Shown here one piece after another: positions 46,425 to 54,457 of a stretch of DNA of 64,000 nt. Below the pieces are notes generated by a model, which worked only from the letters and a program-made list of their open reading frames with translations, did not search any database and was not told where the DNA came from. How positions within the stretch are numbered: position 1 is the stretch's first letter; each line of letters opens with the position of its first letter. The stretch is from the NCBI GenBank assembly GCA_021781795.1, contig JAJXWA010000001.1, positions 434,001 to 498,000 on the forward strand, read 5' to 3'. Origin of the DNA: Acidobacteriota bacterium. Lineage in GTDB: Bacteria > Acidobacteriota > Terriglobia > Terriglobales > Acidobacteriaceae. Position numbers and translations under genes: made by a program.

Positions 46425-47252
46425 TCAGAAGCGAGCGAGCCACGGCGAGAGCAGCGCGGCGACGGCATCGGGCTGTTCGTAGGCAGCAAAGTGCCCTGCA
46501 TCGGGAAGAAAGTGGAAGCTGCAGCCGCCCGGCGAGGAGTTGAAGACTTCCATTTCGGCCTGCGAGACACCGGGATCTTCTCCGCCGCAGAGCGCAAAGA
46601 CCGGGACATGGATGGTGGCCACGGTGGGGACCGAATCGGGCCGCGCGGCGAGCCCCGCCTGCACCGCGACGAGAGCCTCGGGCGTAAGCGTCATGCGGGC
46701 GCGAAGTTCCTCGACAATGGCAGGGCGTCGTGCGCGGGCGCTCGCACCGATCAACGTCTGCGCGAGCCCATCGAAGACTGCAGAGCTTTCTCCTGCGCGC
46801 GCCTGAGCGATTGTGGCCGCGCGGCGGTCGTGGTTGGCCGGGGCATCGGGCTGCGGCTTGGAGCAGATGAAGGCAAGGCCACGCACACGCTCAGGCGCCT
46901 GCCGCCAGAGCTCCAGATTGATATAGCCGCCGATGGAGCAGCCGACGAAGACAGCCTGGTTGAGATGGAGATGGTCGAGCAGGGCGAGGATGTCCCTTGC
47001 CAGCTGCTGCGCCGTAAGCACGGCCGCATCGGGAACGCGGGCAAACAGGCTGCTGGGCAATGCGGTTCCCAGCTCTGAGGCACCATGGCCACGCAGGTCC
47101 GGCACAACAGCGCGCAGACCGGTGAGCCGCTGAAGCAGAGGCATCCAGTAGAAATGGTCGAGCGGCGTGGGGTGCAGAAACACGACCGGCACTCCCGAGC
47201 CGGTGTCAACAAATCTCAAACGCGCAGCATCGGAGAGATACGCATTCCTCAT
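46425..47252 (-). CDS. Alpha/beta-hydrolase fold protein
   Basis: 275 residues from ATG 47252, which overlaps the stop of the upstream zinc-ribbon PspC gene by four bases (ATGA), so it is translationally coupled to it. A frame open further upstream does not fit the fold. Fold elements: VVFLHPTPLDHFYWMP (oxyanion loop), DLRGHGASE, the nucleophile region AVFVGCSIGGYINLEL, in which the elbow reads G-C-S-I-G-G with serine, ALCGGEDPGVSQ (acid) and LPDAGHFAAYEQPD with the histidine. Substrate unknown. Confidence 0.86.
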   Translation of the reverse strand: MRNAYLSDAARLRFVDTGSGVPVVFLHPTPLDHFYWMPLLQRLTGLRAVVPDLRGHGASELGTALPSSLFARVPDAAVLTAQQLARDILALLDHLHLNQAVFVGCSIGGYINLELWRQAPERVRGLAFICSKPQPDAPANHDRRAATIAQARAGESSAVFDGLAQTLIGASARARRPAIVEELRARMTLTPEALVAVQAGLAARPDSVPTVATIHVPVFALCGGEDPGVSQAEMEVFNSSPGGCSFHFLPDAGHFAAYEQPDAVAALLSPWLARF

Positions 47253-47563
47253 AGCTTTGGAGGATACGCTGCGGAGGCGGACAGCGGCTCCTCTGGAATG
47301 CCGACCCACGCGGCGAGGTAGGCCACGCCGACCACTCCGCCGGAAAGCAGCGCAGCAGTGACGGCGAGCACGCGCACAAGGTTCAGATCCCAGCCGTAGG
47401 TTCTTGCAAGTCCAGCACATACGCCCGCAATCGCCCGGCCTTCCCGCGGGCGCAGCAGGGCGCGGGCCGCCGCCGGCGTGCCGACAACTGCCGTTCCGCA
47501 ACTGGAGCAGAAACGCGCGCTTGGAGGCAGCTCCGTTCCGCATCGATGACAGTAGAAGGCCAT
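47249..47563 (-). CDS. Zinc-ribbon plus PspC-domain membrane protein
   Basis: 104 residues from ATG 47563, which has GAGG seven bases before it. An N-terminal zinc ribbon (FYCHRCGTELPPSARFCSSCGTA, given in parts: FYCHRCG and FCSSCG) is followed by a PspC domain: REGRAIAGVCAGLARTYGWD and a membrane helix pair (LVRVLAVTAALLSGGVVGV, YLAAWVGIPEEP). PspC-like proteins sense envelope stress. Its stop overlaps the hydrolase start by four bases. The protein carries no other domain. Confidence 0.85.
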   Translation of the reverse strand: MAFYCHRCGTELPPSARFCSSCGTAVVGTPAAARALLRPREGRAIAGVCAGLARTYGWDLNLVRVLAVTAALLSGGVVGVAYLAAWVGIPEEPLSASAAYPPKL

Positions 47564-47653
47564 TTCAACCTCACAACAGAGGCTCAACGCCCCTGGCAAT
47601 TGATGGTACGCGATCCACGGGGTACAGGTTCCCGGCACGAGCCCGAACGGGAC

Positions 47654-48868
47654 TCAGTTTCCCCGGTAGGGGCTGCGCAGGTATTTCCGGGCCTGGTCGG
47701 CACGCGTGGTATCCGGACCGGCGTCGATCGCTTCCTGATAATCCTGCAACGCCTTCTGTCGTTGCCCGCTCAGGTCGCGGCACTGCCCCGCCGCCACGAG
47801 CGCACGAATTTTCAGCTCCGGACCGACGTCGGGCGTGAGCGCAGTCTTCTCATAGGCGTCGGCGGCCTCGACGAAGTGGCGCTGCCCGCGCAGGGCATCG
47901 CCGAGGCCGAAGTAAGTGAGTTGCAGACGCGCTTCGACAAAATAACCTGGCTTTTTGCTGTCGGCCTCAATCTCGCGGTACGCATCGACGGCGCGCATGC
48001 CTTCGCCAGCGTCCTTGCGCAAGTTGGCTTCTTCAAGACAGAAGAGATAATCGTGCGGATACTGCGCCTTGAGGCTGCGCACCACCTGAATTGCCTCTGT
48101 GTACTTGCCTTCGCGGCGCAGAAAGAGCGCAATCACGGTGCGGGCCTCCACGCTGGTGAGAACGCCGCGAGCGCCGTCGTCGCGCAGCAGGTCGAGCCCT
48201 TTCGACTTGGAGCCAGTCATGCCGACAAAACCAATCAGCACCTTGAAGGGGAACGGCAGTGCTCCGACGACATACTGGTACACGCCAACGATCAACTTGG
48301 CGTCGATGTAGTCCGGGTCGAGCTCGAGCACGCGCTGGCAGTCGTCCTTGGCGCCGATGGCGAGGCGGAAGGCCGCACCAAAGCGGCGCTCGACCATGGC
48401 CAGGTAGGTACATTTGAGGCTGCGCGCCCAGCCGCGTGCAAACAGCGCATCTGTGTCATTCGCATTGCGGCTGAGCCGCCAGTCCGCCTCATGAATTGCC
48501 TCGTCGGCAAGGGAAAGAATCCGGTCCCGAATCTTTGGATCCTCTTCTGTCGCGTGGCGGCCAGTGAGAAAGCCATCGGTTGCGTAGAAGGTGGTATCCA
48601 TCAGGTCCTGACGGTACAGTTCCTGAAACAGCTCTGCGTTCAACAGCAGAGCCGTGCCCTGGGGATCGCCGGGATGCAGGGCGTGGAAGTGCTGAAACCG
48701 CTCCACTGCACCCACATAGTCGAGGTTGTAGAAGTGATCGTAGGCCTCGCGCACCTGCGGGTCCCGGTTCAATGGGTTGGTGTGGACGTCCGCCGCTCTG
48801 GCGCCTGACGCCGCCAGAATGACCCCAACAATCGATGTTGCCCACAGTCCCGTTCTTGCCGGCCGCAA
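47654..48868 (-). CDS. Exported TPR-like repeat protein
   Basis: 404 residues, TTG start with AGGGGAAACGG before it. Signal peptide (SIVGVILAASGARAAD), then helical repeats (VREAYDHFYNLDYVGAVERF; ARTVIALFLRREGKYTEAI; TYFGLGDALRGQRHFVEAAD; VAAGQCRDLSGQRQKALQDY) that pair like TPRs. The central part (FARGWARSLKCTYLAMVERR; VGVYQYVVGALPFPFKVL) is less regular. Function unknown; probably a periplasmic scaffold. It is separated from the PspC gene by 90 bases. Confidence 0.82.
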   Translation of the reverse strand: MRPARTGLWATSIVGVILAASGARAADVHTNPLNRDPQVREAYDHFYNLDYVGAVERFQHFHALHPGDPQGTALLLNAELFQELYRQDLMDTTFYATDGFLTGRHATEEDPKIRDRILSLADEAIHEADWRLSRNANDTDALFARGWARSLKCTYLAMVERRFGAAFRLAIGAKDDCQRVLELDPDYIDAKLIVGVYQYVVGALPFPFKVLIGFVGMTGSKSKGLDLLRDDGARGVLTSVEARTVIALFLRREGKYTEAIQVVRSLKAQYPHDYLFCLEEANLRKDAGEGMRAVDAYREIEADSKKPGYFVEARLQLTYFGLGDALRGQRHFVEAADAYEKTALTPDVGPELKIRALVAAGQCRDLSGQRQKALQDYQEAIDAGPDTTRADQARKYLRSPYRGN

Positions 48869-49112
48869 TCCGTTTCCCCTGCCTCATTCTTTCACGGGAA
48901 GTTGGTCGCTCCGGACCGGATTGCAGACAATGGGTTGCTGAATTTCCGTCAACCTGTTTGATTTCCACAACTTTGTGCGCAACCGGAGAGGAATTTTCCG
49001 GTTTCTGGCGTTTATTACAGAAGGGATTACTCAAAAAGCTCGACGCCTGCCGACGTTCGTTTCGACCGGCGAATCCGTAACTGCTCCGGAACAATTGATC
49101 GGAATTGCATCC

Positions 49113-49586
49113 ATGAATCGTCTTGAGTTGCTTGGAATGCTTCTACGGCAGGCCCAGTTGAACGGATTCGAATTCCGTCGCTGGTTTCACACCCACATCC
49201 GGCAGGAATGGCCCGGCTACGACGAGGCCCTTGCCGTGGTGGCGACCGAAGGCCGCCATTATGCCCTGCTGTTCTCCCACGACTTCGCCCGCTGCTTCTG
49301 GCGTACCGGCAGCGCGATCATCTTCCGAGTGCCCTCCACGACGTATCAACGCATCAACAACAAGGGCGAGGTCGTAGAGGTGAAGCGCAAACCCTTCACG
49401 CGGCGCAGCGTAAAGGCTGATGTGTGGAAGTACCATCTGCGGTGCATGGCCGAAGCGGAAAACCCTGTCGCCTACCTTTGCCGCTTTCTGCCTGTCTCCG
49501 ACCAGGACCGGCTCGACTGTGCTCAGGCGGCGAAACGTGTTGCAGAACTGGGCACGAAGGCCTGGGAGGAACAACCGCTGGGATAG
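49113..49586 (+). CDS. Conserved-looking protein of unknown function, upstream of pyrF
   Basis: 157 residues from the ATG at 49113; earlier in-frame starts add a basic stretch with no ribosome site. Cytoplasmic by composition. Features: LRQAQLNGFEFRRWFHTHIR, ALAVVATEGRHYALLFSHDF, YQRINNKGEVVEVKRKPFTR. Rich in aromatic and basic residues, with HTHIR and two cysteines at the end. I do not recognise a family. It ends nine bases before pyrF, so the two look co-transcribed. Confidence 0.7.
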   Translation: MNRLELLGMLLRQAQLNGFEFRRWFHTHIRQEWPGYDEALAVVATEGRHYALLFSHDFARCFWRTGSAIIFRVPSTTYQRINNKGEVVEVKRKPFTRRSVKADVWKYHLRCMAEAENPVAYLCRFLPVSDQDRLDCAQAAKRVAELGTKAWEEQPLG

Positions 49587-49595
49587 GATGGGGGT

Positions 49596-50372
49596 ATGTC
49601 CACCTCACCCTCGCCTGACACTGGTGCAGCTTTTCCCTCCAATCCCCGGATGGCGGCGATACGAGGTGCGCGATCTCGCCTGATCGTCGCGCTGGATACG
49701 CCGGATCTAGCGAGTGCTCTCACGCTGGTGGACCGGCTGGAGCAGACCTGCACCTGGTTCAAAGTGGGCCTCGAACTTTTCACAACCGCTGGACCGAGGG
49801 CAGTGGAGGCTCTGACCAGCAGGGGCTTCAACGTCTTTCTCGACTTGAAGCTGCATGACATTCCCAACACGGTGGCAGGAGCGGTGCGCTCCGCGGCGAG
49901 CCTGGGTGCACGGCTTCTGACCGTCCATGCGGCGGGCGGACCGGCGATGCTTGCCTCGGCGCGGGATGCAGCGGCTGGCCAGCCGAATCCGCCCGAGTTG
50001 CTTGCGGTGACGGTACTGACCAGCATGGATGCGGCTCAATTGACTGCGATTGGAATCGCGGAGCCGCCCGCGCAGCAGGTGGAGCGGCTTGCCCGGATGG
50101 GGATGGATGCCGGCATCCGCGGCTTTGTCTGCTCCCCGGAAGAGGTGGCCACCCTTCGCAGCCTGACTGGACAGGATGGCACTCTGGTGATTCCGGGAAT
50201 CAGGCCCGCCGGTGCCACTCTCGGCGATCAGAAGCGGGTCGCCACCCCGGCGGAAGCTCTGCAGCACGGCGCCAGTTACCTGGTAGTGGGGCGACCGATT
50301 ACGCAGGCTGCCAGCCCGGCCGAAGCAGCCCGGCAGATGCTCGATGAGATGGCTGCTGTGCTGGTAGGCTGA
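49596..50372 (+). CDS. pyrF: Orotidine 5'-phosphate decarboxylase
   Basis: 258 residues. Last step of UMP synthesis. Motifs: LIVALDTPDLASALTLVD, WFKVGLELFT, the catalytic DLKLHDIPNTVAGAV (D-x-K-x-x-D), VHAAGGPAML, VTVLTSMD and the phosphate-binding GIRPAG, VVGRPITQA. The N-terminal 25 residues are an extension. GGATGGGGG stands right before the ATG. It ends in a good terminator. Confidence 0.95.
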   Translation: MSTSPSPDTGAAFPSNPRMAAIRGARSRLIVALDTPDLASALTLVDRLEQTCTWFKVGLELFTTAGPRAVEALTSRGFNVFLDLKLHDIPNTVAGAVRSAASLGARLLTVHAAGGPAMLASARDAAAGQPNPPELLAVTVLTSMDAAQLTAIGIAEPPAQQVERLARMGMDAGIRGFVCSPEEVATLRSLTGQDGTLVIPGIRPAGATLGDQKRVATPAEALQHGASYLVVGRPITQAASPAEAARQMLDEMAAVLVG

Positions 50373-50398
50373 GTCTCCGCGTGCGCGCAAAACCAATG

Positions 50399-50427
50399 AA
50401 AAAGCCCGGCTTCGCGCCGGGCTTTTT
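50399..50427. terminator. Strong terminator after pyrF
   Basis: 12-bp stem AAAAAGCCCGGC (50399-50410)/GCCGGGCTTTTT (50416-50427) with loop TTCGC. Works for pyrF and for the small minus-strand gene beyond it. Confidence 0.9.
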
Positions 50428-50463
50428 TGCCTTCGGAGATCGGCTCCGGAACCTCGAAAAGAC

Positions 50464-50643
50464 CTAAAGCTTTTCGTAGAAGTCGCAGGCAGAGCAGGAG
50501 ATATAAACACCTCCAGGGATCCCGCGTTCACGGTCCTTCACACGCTTGACGATGCGCGTGGGTTTGCTGCACTTCGGACAGTCGGTCGACTTCGTCGTGT
50601 CCATCACTTTTTTGCGGTCGGCTGTTTTGGCAATCTTGGCCAT
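50464..50643 (-). CDS. 59-residue zinc-ribbon protein
   Basis: Small gene found by reading the minus strand: MAKIAKTADRKK, then two cysteine pairs, CPKCSKPTRI and CSACDFYEKL, 26 residues apart. The basic N-terminus and C-x2-C pairs suggest a nucleic-acid or ribosome-associated zinc ribbon. AAGGAG lies about ten bases before the ATG. Flanked by the pyrF terminator and by the exported protein at 50768. Function not known to me. Confidence 0.75.
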   Translation of the reverse strand: MAKIAKTADRKKVMDTTKSTDCPKCSKPTRIVKRVKDRERGIPGGVYISCSACDFYEKL

Positions 50644-50767
50644 GAGTCGGATGCTTCTCCTTCTTGGGGTTGTCTCTGCTCACACGCGCAGGAGTTGCGC
50701 GCGGCTTGAACGGGGCGGCTGCTCGCGCCGCAGGGCGCATCCTTCGAGCAAGCTCGCTCCTTTGAGT

Positions 50768-52108
50768 TTACATCACTTCAGACAGCAGTTGCGACGCGGG
50801 CGGAGGCGGCGGGGCGGACTGGGAACCGGATGGCTGCGGGCTGTTTGTGTTGGGTGTCGGCTGGGCGCCTCCTGAAGTTCCAGTCTGCGGCGGAGATCCT
50901 GCCTGGGTTCCCGTTTGGGTTCCTGGCGCATGGGCTACCGGAGCGTCATCGGGCGTCTGCTTTGGAAACTGCACCGGCTTCATCACGCCCACACGCGAGT
51001 CTTTGCCATCGTCTGCCGGGAGCTTTTCGCCAGGCTCGCGCAGCGTCGGCGGAGCATCCGCGGACTGCGTGTCTGGATTCCGATGCACATCGCCCATCTC
51101 GATGGTATGTGTGTTGGAGGCCGGCGGAGGCACCGCAGGCGTGCCGTCGGTGCGCATCATGCCTTCCACCACGTCCCTGGTAAAGATGACAGGAGGCTTG
51201 CCAACGACCGCCAGTTCCACACGAATGACGCGGTTGCCATTAATGCGGACAAACGACACATCCTGCGGGGGCTTGCCATAGATCCACTCTTCAAAGGGCA
51301 TCTGCCCATCCATCTCGCGCACCTTGCGGTCTGGCTGGCCCTTCGCAATCAGCACCATGTCCGTGGTCATCCCCACGAGGACGTGATGATTGAGAATTGC
51401 GTCTTTCAGCATAGGTGGAAGCGTGTCGGTGAAGGCTTGTGCCGGCGACTGGACCTTGAACGAAACCAGCGGTGCGAGCAGGCTCTCCACCTGATCTCCT
51501 GTCAGATCCGGAATGCGACCAGGGAAGACGAGCGCGATGCGGGAGCCGGTGGGAACGGAACCGTCGTCCTGAATCACGGGCTGCTGATACACCTCATCGC
51601 CGACGTAGATATGCCGCAGGAAGCGATGCTTGATGTCCGGCCCGCCATTGAAATCGAAAATGATCCTGGACCGTTCAAACTTGATGTCGGTAATGACGAC
51701 CTTGTCTCCGGGCTTGGCGCTTACGCCGAAGGTCGTCACCATGTCCAGATACGCTTCACCGGCTGGTTCCAGCTTGCCGTTGGCAACGAGCGTCAGACCT
51801 TTGTGGCCACCGGGGAATGGGCGCATGGCGAAGCCCGGTTCGATTTCAAGCGCGCGAAGAAGCGCCTGGCGGGATCTTGCGGTCAGCTCAGCAGCCGGGA
51901 GCGCGACCTTCGTCGGCTCAACCTGGGCGAAGCGCCTGTCCACCGCGGCGCTTTGCGTCACCGAGGTGGGGCGGCCGCTGGTGTCGATGGTGAGCACCTG
52001 AGCCGACGTCGCGACGGCAGTGAGCACAATCGCGAGCGCGGCCGCAGACTTTCCCCATGCGCCCAACCGGCCGCACATTGCGCCGACCTCCCGGGATAAC
52101 CGCCGCAT
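50768..52108 (-). CDS. Exported protein with BamE/SmpA-like domain and Pro-rich tail
   Basis: 446 residues from ATG 52108, preceded by GGGAGG. Signal peptide (KSAAALAIVLTAVATSAQ). The first part is beta-rich (ALEIEPGFAMRPFPGGHKGL; FDFNGGPDIKHRFLRHIYVG). Around 245-320 the pattern VLVGMTTDMVLIAKGQPDRK, FEEWIYGKPPQDVSFVRING and RVIRVEL resembles the BamE (SmpA/OmlA) small-protein fold of outer-membrane assembly. A long Pro/Thr/Gln/Ala-rich tail follows. Role is unknown; the BamE-like part is an inference from pattern. Confidence 0.78.
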   Translation of the reverse strand: MRRLSREVGAMCGRLGAWGKSAAALAIVLTAVATSAQVLTIDTSGRPTSVTQSAAVDRRFAQVEPTKVALPAAELTARSRQALLRALEIEPGFAMRPFPGGHKGLTLVANGKLEPAGEAYLDMVTTFGVSAKPGDKVVITDIKFERSRIIFDFNGGPDIKHRFLRHIYVGDEVYQQPVIQDDGSVPTGSRIALVFPGRIPDLTGDQVESLLAPLVSFKVQSPAQAFTDTLPPMLKDAILNHHVLVGMTTDMVLIAKGQPDRKVREMDGQMPFEEWIYGKPPQDVSFVRINGNRVIRVELAVVGKPPVIFTRDVVEGMMRTDGTPAVPPPASNTHTIEMGDVHRNPDTQSADAPPTLREPGEKLPADDGKDSRVGVMKPVQFPKQTPDDAPVAHAPGTQTGTQAGSPPQTGTSGGAQPTPNTNSPQPSGSQSAPPPPPASQLLSEVM

Positions 52109-52240
52109 GGGAACCTCCCATGGATGCATTCAGGATTGAGCAAACGATAGAGCGGCGCAAGATGTAAGGTCAAATCAATTTTGAAGATGCGGTAAGGATT
52201 CGCGCCGGATGGAAAGCGCGCGGGGCCCGGCGGCAGCGCA

Positions 52241-53278
52241 CTATTGCTGCGAAGTCGTTTCGATAGAACCCGGTGCGCTCGTGGGGTTTGAACCCGCCGG
52301 GGCCTGCGCAGGAATAATCTGCACGAGGCTGGGCGCGGCTGGAGCGGCCCGTCCCATGGCGGACTCGTGCTGACGGCGCGCGGCTGCATCCAGATCGACG
52401 GGGATCCCGCCCGGCACCAGCACCGGTGCGTTATGCAGAAAGTCCAGGTCGCGCGTGGCTCTATAAAGGACAGGGATCGCCAGCAGAAGCACCAGGAATG
52501 CGAACCAGCTGGCGTCCAACCCGAAGCCTCCCCCGGTGACCCAGAACGGACCCATGGGGTCGCCCTCAATCAAGGGCGAATGGGAGTTGACTCCTGCGAC
52601 AGTCAAGCCAAAGAGCAGCGCCCGCGAGGCCTTCCAGCCAAAGTTCAGGCCCCAGCTCACCCACAGCGCCTGCGTGCGCAGGTAGGCGATGGTGAGGACC
52701 AGACCGAAGGCCAGAGATACGGCGATGCTGGCGTGGCTCGCGCCCGGCAAGGTGGCCTGCACCGCAGCGTAGAGGGCGGCAAACGACAGCGTGGCCGCGA
52801 CGGGACCTACACTCTGCGCAAAACGCTGAAAGCCGTAGCCGCGAAAGGCAATCTCTTCGGCGAGAGTCGCAACGGCAAAGAAGGCCACGTCCGCCGCCAG
52901 CCATGCAAAGGCTGAAGGGTTCAACGTGAGCGCCACGGCAATGCCGCCGAAGAGGGCCATCACGAGGACGCACGCCGCTGCGATGCCCCAGCCGAGCGCA
53001 ATGCCCAGGCCGACCTCGCGCTGCCAGCCGTCGCGCGGAGGAAATCCCTGCTCGCGCATGGGCCGCTTCTGCCGGTCAAATGTCATGCCGAAGGCCGCAT
53101 AGCCGAGGAAAAGGAGGAAGGCCAGCATCGCCTGCTCCAGAAGCGGCTCCAGCGCATCGCTGACGAGGCCGGAGGCGCTATGGCGTGCGACCGAACGCGC
53201 CAGAAAGAGATAAACGATGGCGGCGATGAACTCAAAATAGGCACGCAGCCGGCTGGTGACAGGTGCTGCGTTCGTCAT
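52241..53278 (-). CDS. CPBP/Abi-family membrane protein lacking the canonical histidines
   Basis: 345 residues with about eight hydrophobic segments. CPBP intramembrane proteases (Rce1-like) need EExxxR plus two histidine motifs. Here the first motif is intact: E141-E142 and R146 in TLAEEIAFRGYGFQRF. The second, normally F-x3-H, reads Y-A-A-V-Q (Q174), and the third, normally H-x3-N, reads N-F-G-W-K (N212, K216, in WVSWGLNFGWK). It may therefore be inactive or use a different chemistry. A Pro/Ala-rich C-terminal tail of about 60 residues follows. It is just downstream of accA. Confidence 0.82.
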   Translation of the reverse strand: MTNAAPVTSRLRAYFEFIAAIVYLFLARSVARHSASGLVSDALEPLLEQAMLAFLLFLGYAAFGMTFDRQKRPMREQGFPPRDGWQREVGLGIALGWGIAAACVLVMALFGGIAVALTLNPSAFAWLAADVAFFAVATLAEEIAFRGYGFQRFAQSVGPVAATLSFAALYAAVQATLPGASHASIAVSLAFGLVLTIAYLRTQALWVSWGLNFGWKASRALLFGLTVAGVNSHSPLIEGDPMGPFWVTGGGFGLDASWFAFLVLLLAIPVLYRATRDLDFLHNAPVLVPGGIPVDLDAAARRQHESAMGRAAPAAPSLVQIIPAQAPAGSNPTSAPGSIETTSQQ

Positions 53279-53375
53279 GCGGCGCGCTCCATGAAATTCA
53301 TTTCACTCTGATGCCGCAACAGGCTCGCGGGTTCGCTTCCCGGGACGACTCTGAGGTGGTGACGGTGCAATCCGG

Positions 53376-54218
53376 CTAACCTTCTGTATAAAACTGAGCG
53401 ATGTTGCGGAACTTGGCCTGGCGGGCAGCGACCAGCGCGTCAATGGGCATCGCCTTTATTTCGGCAAGGTGCTTCTTCAGTGCGGTCCCCAGCAATCCAG
53501 CTCCCGCCTCATGATCCGTGTGGGCGCCGCCTTCCGGTTCGGCGATAATCTCGTCCACGCAGCCAAGCGCCTTGACCTCGGAAGCGGAGATGCGCATGGC
53601 CTCTGCCGCTAGCTGCTTCTGGTTCGCGTCGCGCCACATGATCGCCGCACAGGACTCCGGGGTGATGACGAAATAGAGCGCATTCTCAAGAATGAGAACA
53701 CGGTCACTGACGGCTAGCGCGAGCGCTCCACCGGAGCCGCCCTCGCCGCTGATGACGGAGATCGTGGGTACGCGCAGCCGCGCCATCTCCCGGATGTTGC
53801 GCGCAATGGCTTCGGCCTGACCGCGCTCTTCAGCACCAAGGCCAGGATACGCGCCGGGAAGATCGATGAAGCTGAAGATGGGACGGCCGAACTTCTCGGC
53901 AATCTTCATGCACCGAAGCGCCTTGCGGTAGCCCTCTGGATTCGGCATGCCAAAGTTGCGGCGCACACGCTCTTTGGTCGTGCCGCCCTTACGGTTGCCG
54001 ATGACAAGCACTTCCTCGCCATCGAGGCGAGCCATGCCGCAGGCCACCGCTTCATCGTCGCCAAAGGCGCGATCCCCGTGAATCTCACTGAAATCCGTAA
54101 AAATCCGCTCGATGAAGTCCATCGGATACGGCCGCTGGGGATGGCGGGCCCTCTCTATTTTGCTCCACGCGGGTGAAACCGCCACCGTGGGATTGGAACC
54201 TGCTGCCTGTTCACTCAT
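53376..54218 (-). CDS. accA: Acetyl-CoA carboxylase carboxyltransferase alpha subunit
   Basis: About 280 residues from ATG 54218; a frame open upstream to 54368 has unrelated composition. With AccD it transfers the carboxyl group from biotin to acetyl-CoA in fatty acid synthesis. Motifs: ERARHPQRPYPMDFIERIF, IHGDRAFGDDEAVACG, IGNRKGGTTKERVRRNFG, DLPGAYPGLGAEERGQAEA, SVISGEGGSGGALALAVSD and YFVITPESCAAIMWRD. It lacks the long N-terminal helix of the E. coli subunit, so it is about 40 residues short. accD is not in the window. Confidence 0.92.
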   Translation of the reverse strand: MSEQAAGSNPTVAVSPAWSKIERARHPQRPYPMDFIERIFTDFSEIHGDRAFGDDEAVACGMARLDGEEVLVIGNRKGGTTKERVRRNFGMPNPEGYRKALRCMKIAEKFGRPIFSFIDLPGAYPGLGAEERGQAEAIARNIREMARLRVPTISVISGEGGSGGALALAVSDRVLILENALYFVITPESCAAIMWRDANQKQLAAEAMRISASEVKALGCVDEIIAEPEGGAHTDHEAGAGLLGTALKKHLAEIKAMPIDALVAARQAKFRNIAQFYTEG

Positions 54219-54380
54219 GTTGGTCTCGCGTAGCGCGTACGGAACACAGGATTCCGTACCCGCTGAACCGCACATCAGTGATTCTACGGGTCCGGGCTCA
54301 TTGGAACAAATGGATTCAAAATGCGGAGAAGGAATCTTGATACGATCGAACTTCATTTCTGAATGCACCTGCGAGGCAAT

Positions 54381-54409
54381 CTGGCTCGCATTCCTCCGGG
54401 TGCTATAGT
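54381..54409 (+). promoter_or_regulatory. Extended -10 promoter for the amidase
   Basis: CTGGCT (54381-54386), 17-base spacer ending in TGC, and TATAGT (54404-54409); the leader to the ATG at 54458 is about 40 bases and includes GAGGAAGC. Confidence 0.5.
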
Positions 54410-54457
54410 TTGCTCACCCATCGCGAGATGAATGAGATTTGGAATGAACGAGGAAGC

